The notes below the pieces were generated by a model. It saw only the letters and a list, made by a program, of their open reading frames with translations. It searched no databases and was not told the DNA's origin. From assembly GCA_963664035.2 (NCBI GenBank), contig OY760867.2:3162001-3226000 (forward strand): DNA of 64,000 nt. The letters are read 5' to 3'. This DNA comes from G958296245 sp963664035. Lineage in GTDB: Bacteria; Chloroflexota; Dehalococcoidia; Lucifugimonadales; G958296245. The position numbers and the translations under genes are program-made. Positions 24,601-34,400 of this stretch are shown here, in pieces. The stretch's first letter is position 1, and each line of letters opens with the position of its first letter.

Positions 24601-27600
24601 CCTATGAGCGCCCCATTCGGATCGTAGATGCGCAGCTCTCCGGTCAGGGCCTCGGGCGACTCGCCCGGCTGCGATTCCGCTTCCCGCGAGGCCTCGCTCA
24701 TGAGCACGTGGCAGACCACGCGGTCCGGCAGCCGCCTGCTCAGCCAGAACCGCTCCCAGCCGAACGGCAGGTAGGTCGCCTCGTCCGGCGCGCCGCTCAT
24801 GTTGCGCGCCACGCCCACGACCTGGAAGCAGCCGTCCAGCACGAGAGGATGGACGTCGAGATGGTTCCGGCCCAGCGCTTCCGGCAGGCGCACCTCGGCC
24901 AGCGCCTCGCCGGGACCGGACCAGGCCCTGCCCAGGGTGCGGAACAGCGGACCGAGATCGATGCCGGTGCCGCTCTTGGCGCGGTAGTATGCCTGCACGT
25001 CGGCCGGCGAGAGCCGGGCCTTCAGCGCCTCCAGGTCGACGCGCTCGCCGGCTCCCTGCGCCGGGGCGTCCGGCAGCACGCGGCATTCCACGTGCATCGT
25101 CCATGCGTCGTCGGCCCCCTTGCTGAATATCTGTACGGGTCTCGACTGCCCCTGCCCTGGAGCGTCGAGCACGACCTGCACCGTCCGGCCCGCGTCGTCC
25201 GCGCCGTCTTCGGAGCCCCGCTCCGGGAAGACGAGAGCGTTGTGAAGCTGCATCTCCTCCACCGCCGTCGAGCCGCTTCCCTCGGCGAGCGAAGCCGAGG
25301 CCGCCATGGCCCCGTAGAGAGCGCCGGGCGCGATGAGCCGGCCGAATACCCTGTGGTCCTCGAGCCAGGCAGGGTCCGAAGGGAACACCTCCGTCTCGAA
25401 TGTGGTCTCGCCGCGGGCGGACTCGTGCCTCACGCCCAGCAGGGGATGGCCCGCGCCGGGCCGCCGTTGCTTCGACTGCTCCAGCCAGTAGCGCTCGCGC
25501 TGGAACGGATAGCTCGGCAGGGAGACTCGGCGCCGGGACTCCCCGGCGAACAGCCCCTCGAAGGATATATCCAGCCCTGCCTCGTATGCCTCCGCCACGG
25601 CGTCGACGAAGCTGCTCTCGGGCTCCGGCGACGAGCCGTCCCTTGGCGTCCGCCTGAGGCTGGCAAGGGCGACCGGAGCGCCGGAAGCCGATTCGGGCCA
25701 GGCCAGCGTCGCCATAGGGCCCAGCACGGCGTGCGGGCCTATCTCCACGACGAGGTCCACCCCGAGCTCGGCCATGGCCCTGACGCCGCTGGCGAACGCC
25801 ACAGGCTCGCGGGCGTGGCGTCTCCAGTAGGCCGCGTCCAGCGCCATGCAGGGCTCCACCGCCCGTCCGGTGACGTTGCTGACCACTGCCAGGGATGGGG
25901 GATTGATCGCCATTCCGCCCAGGAAAGCTTCCAGCCCGTCCAGGGCCGGCTCCACGAGGGCGCTGTGGAATGCCCGGGTCGTGTTCAGCCGTCTTGCCCG
26001 GACTTCTTCGGCTTCGAAGCGGGCCAAGATTCTCTCGACCTGCTCGACGGGGCCGCTGACCACGACGTGGGCCCCGTTGTCCGCCGCGATGCTCAGCCCG
26101 ACGCCGTTGGACGCCGCGTTCAGCGCCTCGACCTCGGAGGCCACCCGCGCAGGCGGCGCGAAGATCGCGGCCATCGCGCCCCGCTCGGTCCCGGACAGCA
26201 GGGTGCCCCGCGTCGCGGCAAACCGCATTCCGTCCTCCAGGCTGAAGACCCCGGCCGTATGCGCCGCCGCAATCTCGCCGACGCTGTGCCCCAGCACCAC
26301 GCTGGGCCGAATGCCCACGCTGGACCAGAGCGCGGTCAGGGCGCACTCCAGCGCATAGAGGGCCGGCTGCTCCCACGCGGTGTCGCCAAGGTCTCCCACC
26401 GCCCCGGGGCGACCGAACATCAAGTCCAACAGCGACGCGCCTCTCTCCTCCCGGAACACCGCCTCGCAGCGGTCCAGCACCGCCCGGGCCACCGGCTCGC
26501 TCTCGTATAGGGCCTGCCCCATGCCGGTCCACTGGCTTCCCTGCCCGGTGTAGACGAACGCCGCCTTGGTCGCCGACCCCGGCGCCGCGTCCGCGCCGGA
26601 CCCCGCCAGCGCGCCGAGCCGCTCGCGCAGGGACGCGGCGTCGCGGAACACCACGCCCGCCCGGCGTTCGAAGTGGCTCCGCCCGACGCCCGCCGTCCAC
26701 GACATGTCCGACAGCGTCGGCTCCGAGGCCGCGCCTATCCCCTCCGGGCGCTCGTCCAGCCATGACAGGTACCGTTCCGCAAGCTCCTTGAGCGCGCCAT
26801 CCGACTTGCCCGACAGCGGCAGCAGACGCGCCCGCCGCAGGTCCGCGTCTTCCTCCGGTGCCGCCATGGGCGTCGGCAACGAGACCGCTACAGCCTGCGC
26901 GGAGCCCGCAATTCCATTCGAGCCGCGCTCGCCGTCCTGACCGGGATACTCCTCCACCACGAGGTGGGCGTTCGTACCGGTTATGCCGAAGGAGTTGACT
27001 CCCGCCAACCGTGGCCGCTCGCCGCGGCGGGGCCAGTCCATCATGTCTGAGGTCACGCGCAGCGGATGACTCTCCCAGTCGAAGCCGGGGTTGGGTACGT
27101 CGAAGTGTAGGTGCTTGGGAATCACGCCCCGCTTCAACACCAGCGCCGCCTTGATCAGTCCGGCCACTCCCGCGGCCGACTCCAGGTGGCCGATGTTCGT
27201 CTTCACGGAGCCGGTCAGGACCGGGCGGCCCGCCTCGCGTCCGCGCCCGTACACGCTGGCCACGGCATCGAGCTCGATCGGATCGCCGACGGCCGTTCCC
27301 GTCCCGTGCGCCTCCAGGTAGTCTACCTCCGACGGAAGCGCGCCCGCGTCCGACAGCGCCGCCTCCATCACCTGCTCCAGCGCCGGCGTGTGCGGGACCG
27401 TCAGGCCGACGCTGGCGCCGCCGTTATTGACAGCCGTGCCCCGTATGACAGCCCATATCGGGTCGCCGTCGGCCTCCGCCTCGCTCAGCCGCTTCAGCAC
27501 GACCACTCCGCACCCTTCGCCGCGCACGTAGCCGTTGGCGGACGCGTCGAACGTCTTGCACTGGCCGTCGGGGGACAACATCATCGCCTCGGCGCGGAGC

Positions 27601-28241
27601 TCGTATATGCGGCCGTTCAAAATGGCCTGTACGCCGCCGGCGATGGCCAGGTCCGCCTTGCCCTGCCGGAGGTCCGAAACGGCGTCGTTCACCGCCACCA
27701 TGGCCGACGCGCAGGCCGCGTCCACCGCCTTGGACGGGCCCATGAGACCCAGGACGAAGGAGACGCGCCCGCTGGTGCCGTTGAGGTTGGTGCCGCTGAG
27801 GGCGTAGAGGCTGCCCGCGGCCTCGGTGGGCCCGCTCGAGTCCACGACCAGCATCCGGTACTCGTCGTTGCTGATCCCGGTATAGACGCCGGTGCGGCTC
27901 CCCTTCAGCGCGGCCGGGTCGATGCCGGCGTCCTCGAGGGCCAGCCAGCTCGTCTCCAGCATCATGCGCTGCTGTGGGTCCAGCAGCTCCGCCTCTACCG
28001 GCGATATGCGGAAGAACGAGGCGTCGAACCGGTCTATGTCGTCCACGAAGGCGCCGTAGCGGCACGCCTCGTTCTCGACCTGCGGGTCGCGGATGATCTC
28101 GCCGATGCGTCCCACGCCCGAACCGGGGACGCCCTCGGTTATCGCGTTGCCGCCCGACTCCAGCAGCCGCCAGAAGGACGGCAGGTCCGGAGCGCCTGGG
28201 AACTTGCAGGCCATGCCTACGACTGCTATGGGCTCGTTCAC
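18687..28241 (-). CDS. type I polyketide synthase, KS-AT-DH-MT-ER-KR-ACP-KS(-AT deleted)
   Basis: The predicted protein has 3184 residues. The start is GTG (MNEPIAVVGMACKFPG) with GGGAG 8 nt upstream; a longer frame to 28301 begins upstream of the likely promoter. Approximate domains are: KS 1-430 (Cys177 in DAACASAM, both histidines present); AT 559-860 (Ser653 in GHSVGE, with TRAFHS suggesting malonyl-CoA); DH 930-1215 (His963 in HRVFGRLIAP, later LDGCFQ); C-methyltransferase 1270-1700 (VIEVGAGTGSATAS); ER 1864-2187 (AGAGGVGLAAIQMAQ); KR 2196-2430 (TGGLGGIG; PGQANHAAAN, with His in place of Tyr, a variant also seen in other bacterial KRs); ACP about 2480-2550 (GMDSLMAVE); KS 2577-2994 (Cys2742). 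The final ~190 residues hold a pre-AT linker joined directly to a post-AT linker. The order resembles highly reducing, methyl-branching synthases, such as the Sup-type enzymes reported from sponge symbionts. Confidence 0.93.
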   Translation of the reverse strand: MNEPIAVVGMACKFPGAPDLPSFWRLLESGGNAITEGVPGSGVGRIGEIIRDPQVENEACRYGAFVDDIDRFDASFFRISPVEAELLDPQQRMMLETSWLALEDAGIDPAALKGSRTGVYTGISNDEYRMLVVDSSGPTEAAGSLYALSGTNLNGTSGRVSFVLGLMGPSKAVDAACASAMVAVNDAVSDLRQGKADLAIAGGVQAILNGRIYELRAEAMMLSPDGQCKTFDASANGYVRGEGCGVVVLKRLSEAEADGDPIWAVIRGTAVNNGGASVGLTVPHTPALEQVMEAALSDAGALPSEVDYLEAHGTGTAVGDPIELDAVASVYGRGREAGRPVLTGSVKTNIGHLESAAGVAGLIKAALVLKRGVIPKHLHFDVPNPGFDWESHPLRVTSDMMDWPRRGERPRLAGVNSFGITGTNAHLVVEEYPGQDGERGSNGIAGSAQAVAVSLPTPMAAPEEDADLRRARLLPLSGKSDGALKELAERYLSWLDERPEGIGAASEPTLSDMSWTAGVGRSHFERRAGVVFRDAASLRERLGALAGSGADAAPGSATKAAFVYTGQGSQWTGMGQALYESEPVARAVLDRCEAVFREERGASLLDLMFGRPGAVGDLGDTAWEQPALYALECALTALWSSVGIRPSVVLGHSVGEIAAAHTAGVFSLEDGMRFAATRGTLLSGTERGAMAAIFAPPARVASEVEALNAASNGVGLSIAADNGAHVVVSGPVEQVERILARFEAEEVRARRLNTTRAFHSALVEPALDGLEAFLGGMAINPPSLAVVSNVTGRAVEPCMALDAAYWRRHAREPVAFASGVRAMAELGVDLVVEIGPHAVLGPMATLAWPESASGAPVALASLRRTPRDGSSPEPESSFVDAVAEAYEAGLDISFEGLFAGESRRRVSLPSYPFQRERYWLEQSKQRRPGAGHPLLGVRHESARGETTFETEVFPSDPAWLEDHRVFGRLIAPGALYGAMAASASLAEGSGSTAVEEMQLHNALVFPERGSEDGADDAGRTVQVVLDAPGQGQSRPVQIFSKGADDAWTMHVECRVLPDAPAQGAGERVDLEALKARLSPADVQAYYRAKSGTGIDLGPLFRTLGRAWSGPGEALAEVRLPEALGRNHLDVHPLVLDGCFQVVGVARNMSGAPDEATYLPFGWERFWLSRRLPDRVVCHVLMSEASREAESQPGESPEALTGELRIYDPNGALIGGLSGYTVKRATREALLSAVEGVDDLLYEVAWRDRPLPSGIEAAGFFPSPAAVAAGTQLFPGYLEDAGVDPQGRNELLADLERWSRSRALATLEELGWRRAKGDTVDPEDLRERLGVQPEHNRLFRRLLEMLARSGVLEEAGDGFTVVVGPEEPLPEEMPRDLERFADGMTEQYPQGLIEIGLFRRSGLALADALRGQQDPLTLLFSSGEPTAADLYLKAPVARAANRMLADAVQALVAALPEGRRLRVIEVGAGTGSATASVLPELPDGRFDYVYTDISAGFFAEAEARFGDGGGSIEYRPLDIEKDPVAQGFDAHGYDLIIASNVLHATRYLEETLGHCLSLLAPSGHLVALENQRGLGWMDLTFGQLDGWWRFADAYRPHHALAGPSVWRRALGDAGFTGAEVLGVDDSFSHEMLDKGVIVAQGPAQVAEPPGLWVLTADEGGVAEELAAALAARSQTVVLASGEAPGGAAAEVGGPVVRTALDMESRESWRSLIESCPAPEGEPRRVSGVVHLQALDGHGAQADATEIAEDVERVGASALAMVQGVSDSDAAPEKGVWFVTRGAQVLERERGGELAGAVLWGMGKVVALEAAHLQPRMIDLDPGAAAPISDLVNELLYPDRENHVAHRQGRRMAARLVRPNAEGKRLDLPEGPDWVLAPDRTGVFDSPEVKPLPAPSLEPREVLVTVEAAGLNFWDVFRSLGFIEEGNLGRELCGYVIDVGPEVSTVSIGDRVVGLGFGAFGPQMVTREELVAPAPEGMSVSALATVPSAFVSAALSYQFSGLEAGDRVLIHAGAGGVGLAAIQMAQAAGAEVFATASAPKQPLLRSLGVEHIFDSRQTKFGEEILEATGGEGVHVVLNSLTSEGFIDASLSCLARGGRFVELARRDILSEEEMAALRPDVSYAILELDVMKKTEPAWVGEVLREVMARLSTGELKPLIHSRWPLAEAGAALDFMRSARHVGKIVLTPPPLMRGRLRQDRSYLVTGGLGGIGCAVAEWLADQGAGAIVLNGRRDPDAEAEEAIDALRGRGVRVEVELADVTDTDAVDAMLERIDANLPPLGGVIHSVGVLSDAALTNQTWESFEQVLWPKIVGAWRLHRATMDRDLDLFILFSSRVGVMGNPGQANHAAANAFLDQLAGHRRALGLPGQAIAWGAWSEIGEAAEQRERIERRRAALGGRWFTPEQGIKALEKLVRQDAATSVVMSMDWSVFEEAVAERPPLLEDMLSSVSDDGVEDAASSEDVLSRLRSAPASGPEDVLASFVRQEVQAVLRLPTAPAPTVGFFDLGMDSLMAVELRNRLNRALSGEYVVSNTAVFDYPNVTSLANHLAGELGQALGAGSPQAVEEPAVPGPPREAKTDEDAIAIVGMACRFPGAPDLASFWDLLEDGRVAVTDGRSDGGDWDGVVGDPAADAIYRRGGFVDGIDLFDNRFFRVSPIEARMMDPRQRMLLETTWQALEDAGIDPDTLRGSLTGVYVGLGGSEYRDVIAAKGQEDLYFGTSGGITAGKIAFVLGLEGPAMPVDMACASSIAALHQAAAALRRGEVDVALAGGANVTLSPALARFHHEMGMLSPTGTCNAFDASADGFVRSEGCGVVVLKRLSEAEADGDRIWGLVKGSAINQNGTSAALPVPNGPAQERLIGDALARAGVAPSDVDYLEAHATGTELGDSIELRAVASAYGKGREAGRPLLVGSVKTNIGHSEWAAGMASVMKAVLAMNRGVIPAHLHFEDPNPNFDWDRMPVRVASEMTAWPDSPDRPPLAAVNAFGLSGSNAHVVLEGYGRPANGSAPENGTPWPAGPPKPVQAPLDGPSEDAPSGRAARLLPLSGKSPDALRDLAGSYLSWLDALPPGSATAPLLADMAWTAGVGRSHFDHRAALVFRDAAELRTGLEAVVESGGEADRPEPGDGVGAPAGAGEDLEAVAAAYEAGADVSFAGLFAGEERRRIAIPGYPFQRRRFWVRARRGAAA
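19080..19260 (-). other. second PKS module: junction where the AT domain is missing
   Basis: After the second KS, the linker LLPLSGKSPDALRDLAGSY...VFRDAAELR matches the pre-AT linker of module 1. It then passes, within about 35 residues, into LEAVAAAYEAGADVSFAGLFAG...YPFQRRRFWV, which matches the post-AT linker of module 1 (AEAYEAGLDISFEGLFAG). The ~330-residue AT between these points is absent. The protein ends about 10 residues after the post-AT linker. Confidence 0.85.
23040..23101. repeat. perfect 29-bp inverted repeat inside the PKS gene
   Basis: Arms 23040-23068 and 23073-23101 are exact reverse complements with a 4-nt loop (TAAC). The hairpin lies between the methyltransferase and ER coding regions, where the protein reads CPAPEGEPRR-VSGVVHLQALDG. 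Both halves fit the normal PKS sequence, so the reading frame is intact through it. Confidence 0.9.
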
Positions 28242-28272
28242 TTCGACATCTCCCGTACTGGACCCAGGATTG

Positions 28273-28301
28273 ACTATAGCAGCGGCCGACGGGCGGCGCA
28301 A
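28273..28301 (-). promoter_or_regulatory. candidate promoter of the PKS operon
   Basis: On the minus strand TTGCGC (28296-28301), 17 bp and TATAGT (28273-28278) are found 30 nt before the GTG start. The position argues for the GTG at 28241 rather than the upstream TTG. Confidence 0.45.
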
Positions 28302-28317
28302 TGAAGCGCAGGCGGGC

Positions 28318-28439
28318 GTAACTGTTCAGAGTTGGTGCGTTCCTCGTCTAGGGCGCCCACAAGGGACGCCCCTACGATACAGCTTCCATCCCGTAGGGTG
28401 CAGCCCTTGTGGCTGCCCTCCCGTACTCTGAACAGTTAC
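28318..28439. repeat. 122-bp palindromic repeat, family A copy 1
   Basis: The element has perfect 15-bp terminal inverted repeats (GTAACTGTTCAGAGT at 28318-28332; complement at 28425-28439). The interior contains two sub-palindromes around GGGCGCCCACAAGGGACGCCC and GGGTGCAGCCCTTGTGGCTGCCC-like segments. An inverted, nearly identical copy is at 62505-62627. It has no coding capacity and fills the gap between the PKS operon and the giant gene. The rest of 28302-28483 shows nothing else. Confidence 0.85.
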
Positions 28440-28483
28440 AGGCGGGCGGCCTGGCGGCCTTTGCAATGCCCCGCCGCCGTAGC

Positions 28484-31400
28484 CTAGCTCTCGCTCTCAC
28501 GCTCGCGGCGCGACCAGCGGCGGCGTAGGAAGCCGAAGAACCAGGCGGCCGCGAGGATGGCGACGGCCGCCGCTCCGACGGCGGTTACGACCATCCACGC
28601 GGACGACGCGGCGCCATCGTCCTCCGCCGGAGGGGCCGCCCTGGGCGTGGGCGTAGGCGTTGGAGTGGGGGTCGGCGTGGGGGTGGGAGACGCCGCAGCA
28701 GGCGCCGCTGGGTCGCGCTCCACGACCAGCGCGTAGGTGCTGAAGTGGACCAGTTTCGAGACGGCCCAGACCCTGCCCTCGGCGTCGGTCTCGCAGGCGT
28801 GGTACTGAAGGGTCCACCCCTCGGGTTCCACCAGGTACACCTTGACGCGGCCTTCCGCGCACTTGTGCTCCTCTCCTTCGGGGACCTGGAGCCATAGCTC
28901 CACGCCGCCCGGGTAGGTCGTCGGCGTGGGCGTGTCGCTCCCCACCTTGTAGGTGTTCACGTCCACCACGAAGACGACGTGCTCGTTCTCGCCGACGGGC
29001 GCGCCGCTCACGGACTCCACTGTCTGGGCTTCGAACCGGATCTCCAGCACCTCCGGCGCGGCGCCCACCGGCACCACCAGCCGCCCTTTCATGTCGTCCG
29101 TCCAGATCACCGTCCTGCTGTCGGGGGAAACCAGCGTTCTCCCCGGCGACGGCGTGATCCCTAGCGTGGGCGTCGGCGTGGGTGTAGGCGTAGGCGTGGC
29201 CGTGGCCGTAGCCACGACCGCGGCGGCAACCGCAGGCGTGGGCGTAGGAGTAGGCGTAGGTGTGGGCGTGGCCACATCCCCAGGCGCTGGCGTAGGCGTG
29301 GGCGTCGCCGTCGTACCAGGCGCAGGCGTAGGAGTAGGCGTCGCCCCAGGTGCGGAAGTCGGCGTCGGTGTGGGCGTTCCATCCGGCGTAGGCGTGGGCG
29401 TCGCGTCCGGCGCGGGTGTCGGCGTAGGCGTGGGCGTCGCGTCCGGCGCGGGAGTCGGCGTCGGCGTGGGCGTGACGTCTGGCGCGGGAGTCGGCGTGGG
29501 CGTCGGCGTCTCATCCGGCGCGGGTGTCGGCGTAGGCGTCCCGTCCGGCGCAGGCGTCGGCGTGGGAGTCGGCGTGGCATCCGGCGCGGGAGTCGGTGTA
29601 GGCGTGGGCGTAGTCCCCGGCACAGGCGTCGGCGTGGGCGTAGGCGTCGCATCCGGCGCGGGTGTCGGCGTAGGCGTAGGCGTCGGCGTGGTGGGCTGCG
29701 CAATCCTATCCGGCGAGGGTACCAGGACCGTGGCCGGATCGTCCTCGACCAGGACGGATACCGTGTCCGCATCGGCGCCGCCCCTGGCGTCCGTGACCGT
29801 CAGGGTGAAGCGAAGAGTGGTGTCCGCGTCAACCTCGGGCGCCTCGAAGCTCGGGTTGGGCGTATTGGCGGAGTAGCTCACGCTCGGGCCGCCGACCTGG
29901 CGCCATGAGTAGGTGAGCGGGAGGTTCAGGTCCGCGTTCGTGCAGGTGTCAGGGGACGCGAAGCAGCCCGCCCACGGGTCGGCCAGCCCCGTGCTGCCGG
30001 AGCCGGTAAGCTGCACCGAATCGCCCTCGGTGACCGTCTGGTTGGCCCCGGCCTCGGCGACGGGGCGGCTCCGGACGCGGACGGAGTCCACGTGTATCCC
30101 GTTGTAGGCGGCGTCGGCGCTGCTGGCCGTGTGCGTGACGATCGCGCCCGCGTTGGCGCGGCCGCGCGAGATGGTGAGGGTCTTGGGATCGGACCATCGC
30201 GCCGGCGTGAACGTGACCGACGACGGGGAGACGATGACGGACGGGTTCGAAGACGATACCGCGACCGTCACGTTCGACGTCGGCTTCACCGACAGTTCGA
30301 GCCGGTAGCTCTTGCTCCCGTCTTCCGGCAGCCCGAGAGCGGCCTGCTGGGAGACGTAGATGCCGCGGGTGACGTACTTGGCCATGGCGGAGTGCCGGCC
30401 GCTCCCGGCGGTGTTCGCGCCGCGTATCTGGAAGTCGTAGGTCCCTCCGGTCTCGAGGTCGGAGACTATGTACTTGTAGGGTGCGCCGCTCTTGTCGATC
30501 TCGCCGTCCGTCATGGCGCCCCACGCGCCCCAATCGTGGGCGTGGAGCAAGCTGACGGCGATGTCGCTGCCGGCCGTGGGCCGCGTCCCGCTGACGGTAA
30601 CCGCGGTGAACCTCACCGTACCCTTCGAAGTCGTGGAGGCGTTCGGCGTAATGGTCGGCTCGCCCCTTACCTGGACGCGCCATTCGTCGATCAGCACCTC
30701 CGATCCATCCTCCAGGTGCAGCTCAAGCTCGCCGAAGCCTGGGGCGATGGCGGTCAGGGTCACCGTGTGGCGGCCGGGGTGGATGATCGACACGATGATG
30801 GCGCTGCCGGAGGTGGGCCGAGACCCGCTTACGTGGACCGCCTTGAACTCCACCCTGCCCTTGCCGCCGCTCCCGTCCGTGAACGTCGGAGCGCCGCTCA
30901 CGGTGACGCGCCACCGGCCGATCTCGACCTTCGAATCGTTCTCCAGGTCGCCCTTCATCGTCGCGTAGCTCGAGGCGTCGGCGGTGATGGTCACAGGGCG
31001 CGCGCCCTGGCTCAGAGCGCCCACGTGGATCTTGCCGCCGTCCGCCAGTGCTGGGACGCTGGCGGACCACTGGTAGGTCCCGGCGGTGATGACGACGTTC
31101 AGCAAGGCGACGGCGATGGCGCTGCCGGAGGTGGGCCGCGTCCCGCTCACGTGCTCGGCGTAGAACTCCACCTTGCCCTTGCCGCCGGTCCCGTCGGTGA
31201 ACGTCGGAGCGCCGCCCGCCGTCGTGATCCAGGAGCCGATCTGCACCTCCGAGCCGGCTTTCAGGTGCGCCTTCAACTCGGCGTAGCTCTCGGCGTCGGG
31301 GGTGAGGGTCACCAAGCGGTTGCTCCCGCTCAATCCGCCTATGTGGACCTTCCCCTCGTCGCTCAGCGTCGGGGCGGTGGAGGACCACTCGTAGCTGCCG

Positions 31401-34400
31401 GCGCTGACCTCCGCGCCGATCGATATCCTGCCGTCCTCGGTCGGGGTCGTGTCGGACCACTGGTAGGTCCCGACCAGGACGGGCGGCGCCTGCCTCTGCC
31501 GATACTGCCACTCGGTAACCGTATCGGCGGCGGAAGGCTCGTTCCACCGCAGGGACACGGAGGCCCTCGCGTTGCCCGTGAAGGCGCCGTAGCCGGTGGG
31601 AGAGCGGGGGGCCGTGACTATGACGGCGTTCATCAGCGCGACCCGGATGTCGCCGCCGGAGGTCGGCGGCGTACCGCTCACGGACTCCGCGTCGAACGCC
31701 ACCCTGCCCTTTGCGCCGTCGTTGGCAGGCGTGAACGTCGGCGCGCCGACCACCCTGGCGACCCACGAGCCGATGCGCACCTCCGAACCGGCCGCCATGT
31801 GATTGCGCACGTGGCCGAAGTCCGGGGAGACCGCGTTCATGCTCACGGGCCTGGCGGTCCCGCTCAATGAGCCTATGGTTATCTTCCCGTCCGTAGTCGT
31901 GGCGGTGGAGGACCACTCGTAGGTCCCGACGGGGCGCTGCGCCGCCGCCGCGGGCCCGGGGCCGGCCAGGTTCACGGCCCGCAGCTCGAAGGTGTAGGTC
32001 CTGCCAAGTTTCAGGTACACGGCGTGGCCGCTCAACTTGGTGCAGTCGCGGTCCGGGCAGCGGATGCGCCGCCACCTGCTCGACGCGCTCTCCCGGTACT
32101 CGTAGCGATAGATGGATGGGTCCTGTGGGTCCGGCCATGCCAGCGTCGCCTTGCCGCCGTTCTCCGGTCCGCTGTGAGTGGTGGTGGCGGACGGGGTCAC
32201 CGTCACGTCGAGGATGGGGCTGGCCGGGACGAGGACCACGGACGCCTTGTTCGATGGCGCGCCGCTTCCGGCGGGGTTCACTGCCCGCACCTGGAACACG
32301 TACATCGGCGATGACTGGTGGCGAAGGCTGAAGCCGACGGTATCCCTGCCGCTGTTGCCCACGCTCTTCCAGCTTGCCTTCTCCAGCTCGGCGGCGAGCG
32401 CGGCTTCGGAAACGACCTGCCTCGCATAGACGGAGCGGTACTGCCAGTACTTGATGCTGGGGTCGTCCGCGTTGTTCCGCTGCAGCTTGTCCCAGCCCAG
32501 GGCGAGGGTGTAGCCGCTCGACGCGTAGGTCTTGTCGATGCCGAGGGACGTCCTGCCCGGGAGCATGTCCACGGACGCCACGTTGGAGGGCGTGCCGTGG
32601 CCGGACTCGTTGACCGCCCGCACCTGCACGGCCCAGTACGCGACGCCGACGAATCCCACGGGCAGCGTGTACGACGTGGTGGAGCCCGTGCTGCCGGGTA
32701 TCTCCTTCCAACCCTCCCCTGGCGACGGGGTGGCGGTCGGGTCGCCGAGGACCGCGCCCACCACGTCGTCGGAGGAGTCGACCGCCCGCACCTGGAAGGT
32801 GTGGGCCGTGTCGTTGGTCAGGCTGCCCACCGTGTGCGCCGAGGTGGCCGGGCCGCTGCCGGGGACGTCCCGCCAGGAGCCGAAGCCGCCGGCGGTCTTG
32901 TACCGGTACTGCCATCCGACGATGTCGGTGGTGTCGCTGGGGCTGCTCCAATAGAGCTCCACGGAGCGGTCGCCGCCGAAGGCCGTAAGGCCGCCCTTGG
33001 GCTGCGCCTCACGGTACTGGTAGCCGTCTATAGTGGTGTCCGCGGGCCTGGCCCAACTTGCCGTTAGGGAGAAGGAGCCCGGCGCGCCCGCCTGGAAGGT
33101 CTCGACCAGAGATATGACGCTGGGCTCGGTGGGCTTGGCCGGCGGCGTGGCCGTCGCCTTGTCCGAGGCGACCCCGCTGCCGGCCGGGTTCACCGCGCGC
33201 ACCTGGAAGGCGTACGTCGTACCGGTGACGAGACTCGTCACGACGTGGGACACGGTGGACGCGCCGCTGTTGGGCATGTTCGTCCAGCCCGCCGAGGCCG
33301 ACGGCGTCGCGGTCGGGTCGCCCAGCACCGCGCCCACCAGCGTGCTGGAGGCGTTCACCGCGCGCACCTGGAAGGTGTAAGCCGTGGCGTTCGCCAGGCT
33401 GCCCACCGTGTACGCCGTGGTGGTCGTGCCGCTGGAGGGCACGTCCGTCCACGTGTCGGGGTAGTCGCCGGTGGACTTGTACCTGTACTGCCACCCGGCG
33501 ATGCCGGTCGTGTTGTCCGGGGTGCTCCAGGACAGCTCCGCCTCCCCGTCGCCGCCGAAGGCCGTCAGGCCGCCCTTCGGCTCCGCCTGCCGGTACTGCC
33601 AGCCCGTTATGGACGGATAGCCGGGGTCGTCCCAACCGAGGGTCACCTGCCGGAACGCCGGCGCCGCCGAGAAGCCCTCGGGCTTGGCGGGCGCCGTGGC
33701 GGCCTTGGCCTGCGCGGCGGGGCCGGCCTGGGACTGGTTGTTCACCGCCCGCACCTCGAAGGTGTAGACCGTGCCGTACTCCAGGCCGGAGCTCACCGTG
33801 TAGGTCAGCGTCGTCGTCGCCACGTCCGTCCACGCGCCCCAGGCGCCCGTCCCGGCGCGGTGGCGCACCTGGAACTTCTCGATGAGCGCAACGTTCCCGT
33901 AGGACCAGGTCACCGTCGCGGACGACGCGCCGGTCGCGCTGGCGCTGACGCCGGTGGGGATGGCCGGGAGAGGCTGCGGCGTGGCCGTGACCTCCGACGA
34001 GGCCGTCCCGGCGCCCGCGCTGAAGGCGCGCACGCGGAAGACGTAGGTCGTGCCGTTGACCAGGCCCTTCACCACGTGCTGCGTGGTGGCGGCGTCGCTG
34101 TCCGTGATGCGCGTCCAGGCGTTGCCCCAGTTGTTGCCGGCGGTCTTCCGCTGGTACTCGTAGCGCGTGATGGTGTTGTTGGACGGGTCGTCCCAGGTCA
34201 GGGAGACGAGCCGGTCGCCGGGCGTGGCCGCCAGGTTGGCGGGCGAGGCCGGGTACGTCCAGGCGGACGACTCGTCCGAAGGCGTCCCGTCGCCTCCGGC
34301 GCCGCTCGCGCGCACCTGGAAGGTGTACAGAACGCCGTTGGTCAGCCCGGTCACCTGGTGGTACGTGCGGGTACTGGTGCTGATCCAGTCGGTATAGCCG

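Noticed and set aside
28242..28301. Upstream TTG start for the PKS
   Set aside because: It would lie at or before the candidate promoter, and the GTG at 28241 has a ribosome-binding site and begins exactly at the normal KS N-terminus.
29157..29700. CRISPR-like array of regularly spaced repeats
   Set aside because: The repeats are contiguous, vary slightly, stay in frame and encode a Pro-Thr stalk. There are no unique spacers and no cas genes.
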